Assembly: GCA_045541305.1 (NCBI GenBank)
Contig: JAZQIV010000007.1
Location: forward strand, 1 to 17,450
DNA from: RGIG3009 sp045541305
GTDB taxonomy: Bacteria > Bacillota > Clostridia > Oscillospirales > Acutalibacteraceae
Reading direction: 5' to 3'
DNA length: 17,450 nucleotides
Below, piece after piece: positions 14,775-17,450 of the stretch. The notes under the pieces are model-generated. The model ran no database searches, was not told where the DNA came from, and saw only the letters and a list, made by a program, of their open reading frames with translations. A program made the translations under genes and the position numbers. Numbering within the stretch: the stretch's first letter is position 1; each line of letters starts with the position of its first letter.

Positions 14775-15320
14775 ATGAAGCGCACGTCGCGTGTTGCACT
14801 CGGCGGGATTCTGGCAACCCTGTCGTTGTTGGTGCTGTGTCTCACTATCTTCCCGTTTGCAACGTATGCTTTGCCGCCGCTTGCAGGCATCGTTTTAATT
14901 CCGCTTGTGGTTGAGTGCGGCAAAAAATGGGCGTTTTTGGCCTATGCCGCGGTATCGTTGCTGGCGTTGCTGATCGTCCCCGATCCGGAAGCAAAATTGT
15001 TGTTTGTTGCGTTTTTCGGGTATTATCCCATCATAAAAGCAGCGTTAGAATCCATCCGCAGCCGCGTGCTGGAATGGGTGGTCAAGCTGGCGACATTTAA
15101 CGGCGCCGTTGTTGTGTGCTATCTCATATTAACGTGGATCGGCTTTTCGCTGGATGAATTCCGCATCGCGGGTGTATCGCTGTCGCTTACAACGTTTTTG
15201 CTTGCTTTTCTGCTGGCCGGAAACGTGGTGTTTATTTTGTACGACATCGGCATCACACGCAGCCTGCCGCTGTATTTTGTGCGGATTCGTCCCGTTGTAA
15301 TGCGCTTGTTTCGAGTCTGA
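14775..15320 (+). CDS. Polytopic membrane protein, function unknown
   Basis: This 181-residue, very hydrophobic protein has about six predicted membrane helices (roughly 8-28, 31-48, 52-68, 73-89, 103-122, 136-157). It ends in an Arg-rich tail (YFVRIRPVVMRLFRV) that should be cytoplasmic. No catalytic motif is visible. A conserved-looking segment is FFGYYPIIKAALESIRSRVLEW, at residues 80-101. Size, helix number and the small-residue-rich first helix (ALGGILATL) resemble substrate-binding (S) subunits of ECF vitamin transporters, but I cannot assign it to that group. The ATG follows GGTGG at 4 nt. It lies 13 bp after the J-domain gene, so the three genes from 13303 are probably co-transcribed. 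No strong terminator follows; only a weak 6-bp stem with a T run is near 15331-15360. Confidence 0.75.
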   Translation: MKRTSRVALGGILATLSLLVLCLTIFPFATYALPPLAGIVLIPLVVECGKKWAFLAYAAVSLLALLIVPDPEAKLLFVAFFGYYPIIKAALESIRSRVLEWVVKLATFNGAVVVCYLILTWIGFSLDEFRIAGVSLSLTTFLLAFLLAGNVVFILYDIGITRSLPLYFVRIRPVVMRLFRV

Positions 15321-15330
15321 AAAATATTTT

Positions 15331-15355
15331 TGCAAGATTTTATAAGTCACTTGCA
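15331..15355. promoter_or_regulatory. Inverted repeat over the rpiR-type regulator promoter (candidate operator)
   Basis: TGCAAG (15331-15336) and CTTGCA (15350-15355) are perfect inverted half-sites 13 bp apart. The right half covers five bases of the -35 element. It could be an operator for autoregulation. Alternatively, the 6-bp stem followed by T residues could be a weak terminator of the preceding gene. Confidence 0.35.
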
Positions 15356-15379
15356 TTTTTGAACTGAAAGCATTAGAAT
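15351..15379 (+). promoter_or_regulatory. Sigma-A-like promoter for the RpiR-family regulator
   Basis: TTGCAT (15351-15356), a 17-bp spacer and TAGAAT (15374-15379) predict a start near 15386, about 20 nt before the ATG at 15406. The -35 is imperfect and the -10 good, as is common for promoters under specific control. Confidence 0.55.
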
Positions 15380-15405
15380 AGGTGTGCTGAGAGGAGTGGT
15401 ACCGC

Positions 15406-16293
15406 ATGAGTACGGATTTGATCACGCATATTCTGCAGGAAATGCCCGGTTTTTCCAAAGGCCAGCGGCGTATTGCGTCGTATATCGTGGAGCATTATGA
15501 CGAGGCGGCTTTTATGACGGCATACCGTTTGGGTGAAACCGTCGGTGTCAGCGAATCCACCGTAGTTCGTTTCGCTGTGGAGCTGGGCTTTGCGGGCTAT
15601 CCGCAACTGCAAAAAGCTATTCAAAAACTCATTCGCAGTAAACTCACCAGCGTGCAGCGTGTGGAAGTTTCTCGCTCCCGCATGCGGGATGACGAAGTGC
15701 TTGAGCAGGTCATGACCTACGATATGGCGAACATTCGCCAAACGTTGGAGGAAATGCCGCGCGAAGTCTTTGACGAAGCGGTCAACGCTTTGGTCGGTGC
15801 GCGCCACGTGTATGTGTTCGGCGCAGGCAGCTGCCGTGCTTTGGCGCAGTTTTGCGCTTTTTATCTCAAATTATTATTGCCGGATGTGCGTCTTATTAAC
15901 ACAGCCGGTGAAACCGAAATATTGGAAGAACTGTATCCGATCACGAAGGAGGATGCGCTGCTGGTTGTCAGTTTTCCGCGCTATTCCAGCCGATCGGTCA
16001 AAGCCGCTCACTTTGCCCATTCCCGCAAAGCCAAGGTGATTGCCGTGACCGACAGTATGCTGTCGCCGGTTGCGGAACTGAGCAGCAGCTTGCTGCTGGC
16101 GCACAGCGATATGCCCACGGTTGTGGACTCATTGGCCGCACCGCTCAGCGTCATCAACGCTTTGCTGGTTGCCATCTCACTCAAACGTGCGGATGATAAC
16201 CGCGCGCGTCTGAGCGAATTGGAAGCGTTGTGGGAAACCTATCAGATTTATCAACCGCTCGAAAAACAACAGTCCGCGGAGGAGTCGCCGTGA
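15406..16293 (+). CDS. MurR/RpiR family transcriptional regulator (HTH plus SIS domain)
   Basis: Regulators of this family bind DNA with an N-terminal helix-turn-helix and sense phosphosugars or amino-sugar phosphates through a SIS domain. Residues 1-78 form the HTH domain, with the recognition region RLGETVGVSESTVVRFAVEL (41-60) followed by GFAGYPQLQKAI. The SIS domain covers about 125-260, with VYVFGAGSCRALAQF (sugar-phosphate loop), VVSFPRYSSRSV and VIAVTDSMLSPVA. The 295-residue length is usual. ATG 15406 follows GAGGAG (15391-15396) at 9 nt. The neighbours are not sugar-catabolic genes, so the effector cannot be guessed from context. It overlaps the next gene by one base (TGATG). The inverted repeat over its own -35 suggests autoregulation. 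Confidence 0.9.
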   Translation: MSTDLITHILQEMPGFSKGQRRIASYIVEHYDEAAFMTAYRLGETVGVSESTVVRFAVELGFAGYPQLQKAIQKLIRSKLTSVQRVEVSRSRMRDDEVLEQVMTYDMANIRQTLEEMPREVFDEAVNALVGARHVYVFGAGSCRALAQFCAFYLKLLLPDVRLINTAGETEILEELYPITKEDALLVVSFPRYSSRSVKAAHFAHSRKAKVIAVTDSMLSPVAELSSSLLLAHSDMPTVVDSLAAPLSVINALLVAISLKRADDNRARLSELEALWETYQIYQPLEKQQSAEESP

Positions 16294-17450
16294 TGGAGGT
16301 AATCGTTGTCGGCGGCGGTGCATCCGGCTTGCTGGCGGCAGGTATGGCGGCGGCGCGCGGTTATCATGTAACGGTGATCGAGCGTAACCCGCGCATGGCA
16401 CGCAAGGTGATGATCACCGGTAAGGGCCGCTGCAACGTCACCAACGCCGTCGGCGTGCAGGAATGTGTGGAAAACACCCCGGGAAACGGCAAGTTCCTGT
16501 ATAGCGCTTTTTCAGCCTTTTCGCCGCAGGATACCATGGCATTTTTTGAAGAACAAGGCGTGCCGCTGAAAATCGAACGCGGCAACCGCGTGTTCCCGGT
16601 TTCGGATAAAGCGGTGGATATTGTGGATGCTTTGGTGTCGTTTGCCAAATCGCAGGGCTGCCGCTTCAAAAACGGGCGTGTTACCCGTTTGGTGATTGAA
16701 GACGGGGTGTGCTGCGGCGTTGTGCTGGAAACGGGAGAAACCCTTTCGGCATACGCAGTGATCGTGTGCACCGGCGGTTGCTCGTATCCGGGCACCGGTT
16801 CCACCGGTGACGGATATGCTTTGGCAGAACAAGCTGGCCACACCGTGGTTGAACCCCGCCCGTCTTTGGTGGGGCTGGCAATTGCTGAACCGTGGTGCGC
16901 CGACCTGCAAGGGCTCTCGCTCAAAAACTGTGCACTCTCGGTGCAGGATACGCAAAGCGGTAAAACGCTGTATTCCGATTTCGGTGAAATGCTGTTCACG
17001 CATTACGGTGTATCCGGCCCGATCGTGTTAAGCACCAGCGCCCATTTGCACGGCGCTGTAAACGGGCGGTATCGCTTGTCGCTGGATATGAAACCCGCTT
17101 TAACGTTAGAGCAAGTGGATGCACGTTTGCTGCGCGAATTTGAGCAAGCACCAAACGCTTGCGTCGGCAACACGCTGGCGGCGCTGTTACCCCGTTCCAT
17201 GGTGCCGGTGTTACTACTTTTAAGCGGCGTTCCCGGGGAAACCAAATGCCACTCCGTTTCCAAGACGCAGCGTAACACGCTGGCTGCTTTGCTGAAACGG
17301 ATCCCGATGACGGTTGCCGGCTTGCGCCCGTTTGAGGAAGCGGTTGTGACCGCCGGTGGGGTATCCACCCGCGAAATCAAAGCATCCACCATGGAATCTA
17401 AATTGGTCAGCGGTTTGTTCTTTGCCGGTGAGGTGATCGATGTCGATGCC
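16293..17450 (+). CDS. HI0933/BaiN-type NAD(P)/FAD-dependent oxidoreductase, cut by the window edge
   Basis: The frame runs open for 386 codons to the last base, so the C-terminus is missing. The dinucleotide-binding start VIVVGGGASGLLAAG is followed by E30, the likely FAD ribose contact. The family signature ITGKGRCNVTN lies at 41-51. TGGCSYPGTGSTGDGYALA (160-178) and AGEVIDVDA at the window edge are typical of the HI0933/BaiN flavoproteins, which usually have about 400-420 residues, so few are missing. The substrate is unknown; BaiN of bile-acid bacteria gives the family its name, but most members have no assigned reaction. ATG 16293 lies 8 nt from GGAGGAG (16278-16284). In-frame GTG 16290 is an alternative at 5 nt. 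It overlaps the regulator gene by one base, which implies co-expression. Confidence 0.92.
   Translation, partial: MEVIVVGGGASGLLAAGMAAARGYHVTVIERNPRMARKVMITGKGRCNVTNAVGVQECVENTPGNGKFLYSAFSAFSPQDTMAFFEEQGVPLKIERGNRVFPVSDKAVDIVDALVSFAKSQGCRFKNGRVTRLVIEDGVCCGVVLETGETLSAYAVIVCTGGCSYPGTGSTGDGYALAEQAGHTVVEPRPSLVGLAIAEPWCADLQGLSLKNCALSVQDTQSGKTLYSDFGEMLFTHYGVSGPIVLSTSAHLHGAVNGRYRLSLDMKPALTLEQVDARLLREFEQAPNACVGNTLAALLPRSMVPVLLLLSGVPGETKCHSVSKTQRNTLAALLKRIPMTVAGLRPFEEAVVTAGGVSTREIKASTMESKLVSGLFFAGEVIDVDA

Noticed and set aside
16364..16999. 211-codon minus-strand open frame opposite the BaiN-type gene
   Set aside because: The plus strand here encodes clear flavoprotein motifs (GKGRCN, TGGCSYPGTG), and the minus frame has no domain or ribosome site.
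1..17450. Mobile elements, CRISPR arrays, tRNA or rRNA genes
   Set aside because: I looked for repeats with regular spacing, transposase motifs, terminal inverted repeats and cloverleaf-like segments and found none. The only repeats are short hairpins already listed.

Overview
This window looks like ordinary chromosome from a Gram-positive anaerobe of class Clostridia, most likely Oscillospirales/Ruminococcaceae-like; no genus can be named. Reasons: the gene set (RNase J, the c-di-AMP phosphodiesterase GdpP, TmcAL, acetate kinase, a DUF5685 protein beside a J-domain protein); the Firmicutes order gdpP-rplI-dnaB joined to tilS-hpt-ftsH; strong AGGAGG-type ribosome sites; and sigma-A-like promoters in AT-rich gaps between genes of balanced GC. 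I saw no mobile element, CRISPR array, tRNA or rRNA.

Layout. 1-90: the end of an unidentified upstream unit with a terminator. 88-525 (minus): rnhA, divergent from a seven-gene plus-strand run at 771-10317: rnj (RNase J), gdpP, rplI (bL9), dnaB (replicative helicase), tilS, hpt and ftsH. Gaps in this run are 22 bp or less and two junctions are ATGA overlaps, so it is probably one transcription unit. It starts at a good promoter (613-641), passes a GC-rich leader stem-loop (709-732) and ends at a bidirectional terminator (10321-10350) shared with tmcAL. tmcAL (10353-11558, minus) and ackA (11681-12871, plus) diverge from two promoters whose -10 elements lie 1 bp apart on opposite strands. Another bidirectional terminator (12886-12910) separates ackA from a small DUF378 membrane protein (12925-13140, minus).

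13303-15320 (plus) holds the least understood part: a DUF5685 protein with cysteine pairs and two aspartate-rich motifs, a J-domain/TPR protein ending in a ten-cysteine tail, and a polytopic membrane protein. The first two overlap and the third follows after 13 bp, so they probably form one operon. No function is known to me. It is the best candidate here for an undescribed system.

15406-16293 is an RpiR-family regulator with its own promoter and an inverted repeat over the -35. It overlaps by one base an HI0933/BaiN-type flavoprotein that runs off the right edge.

The long run combines RNA processing and decay (RNase J, with RNase HI alongside), second-messenger turnover (GdpP), replication (DnaB), translation (bL9, TilS), purine salvage (Hpt) and membrane proteolysis (FtsH). 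It is a growth and housekeeping cluster rather than a single pathway.
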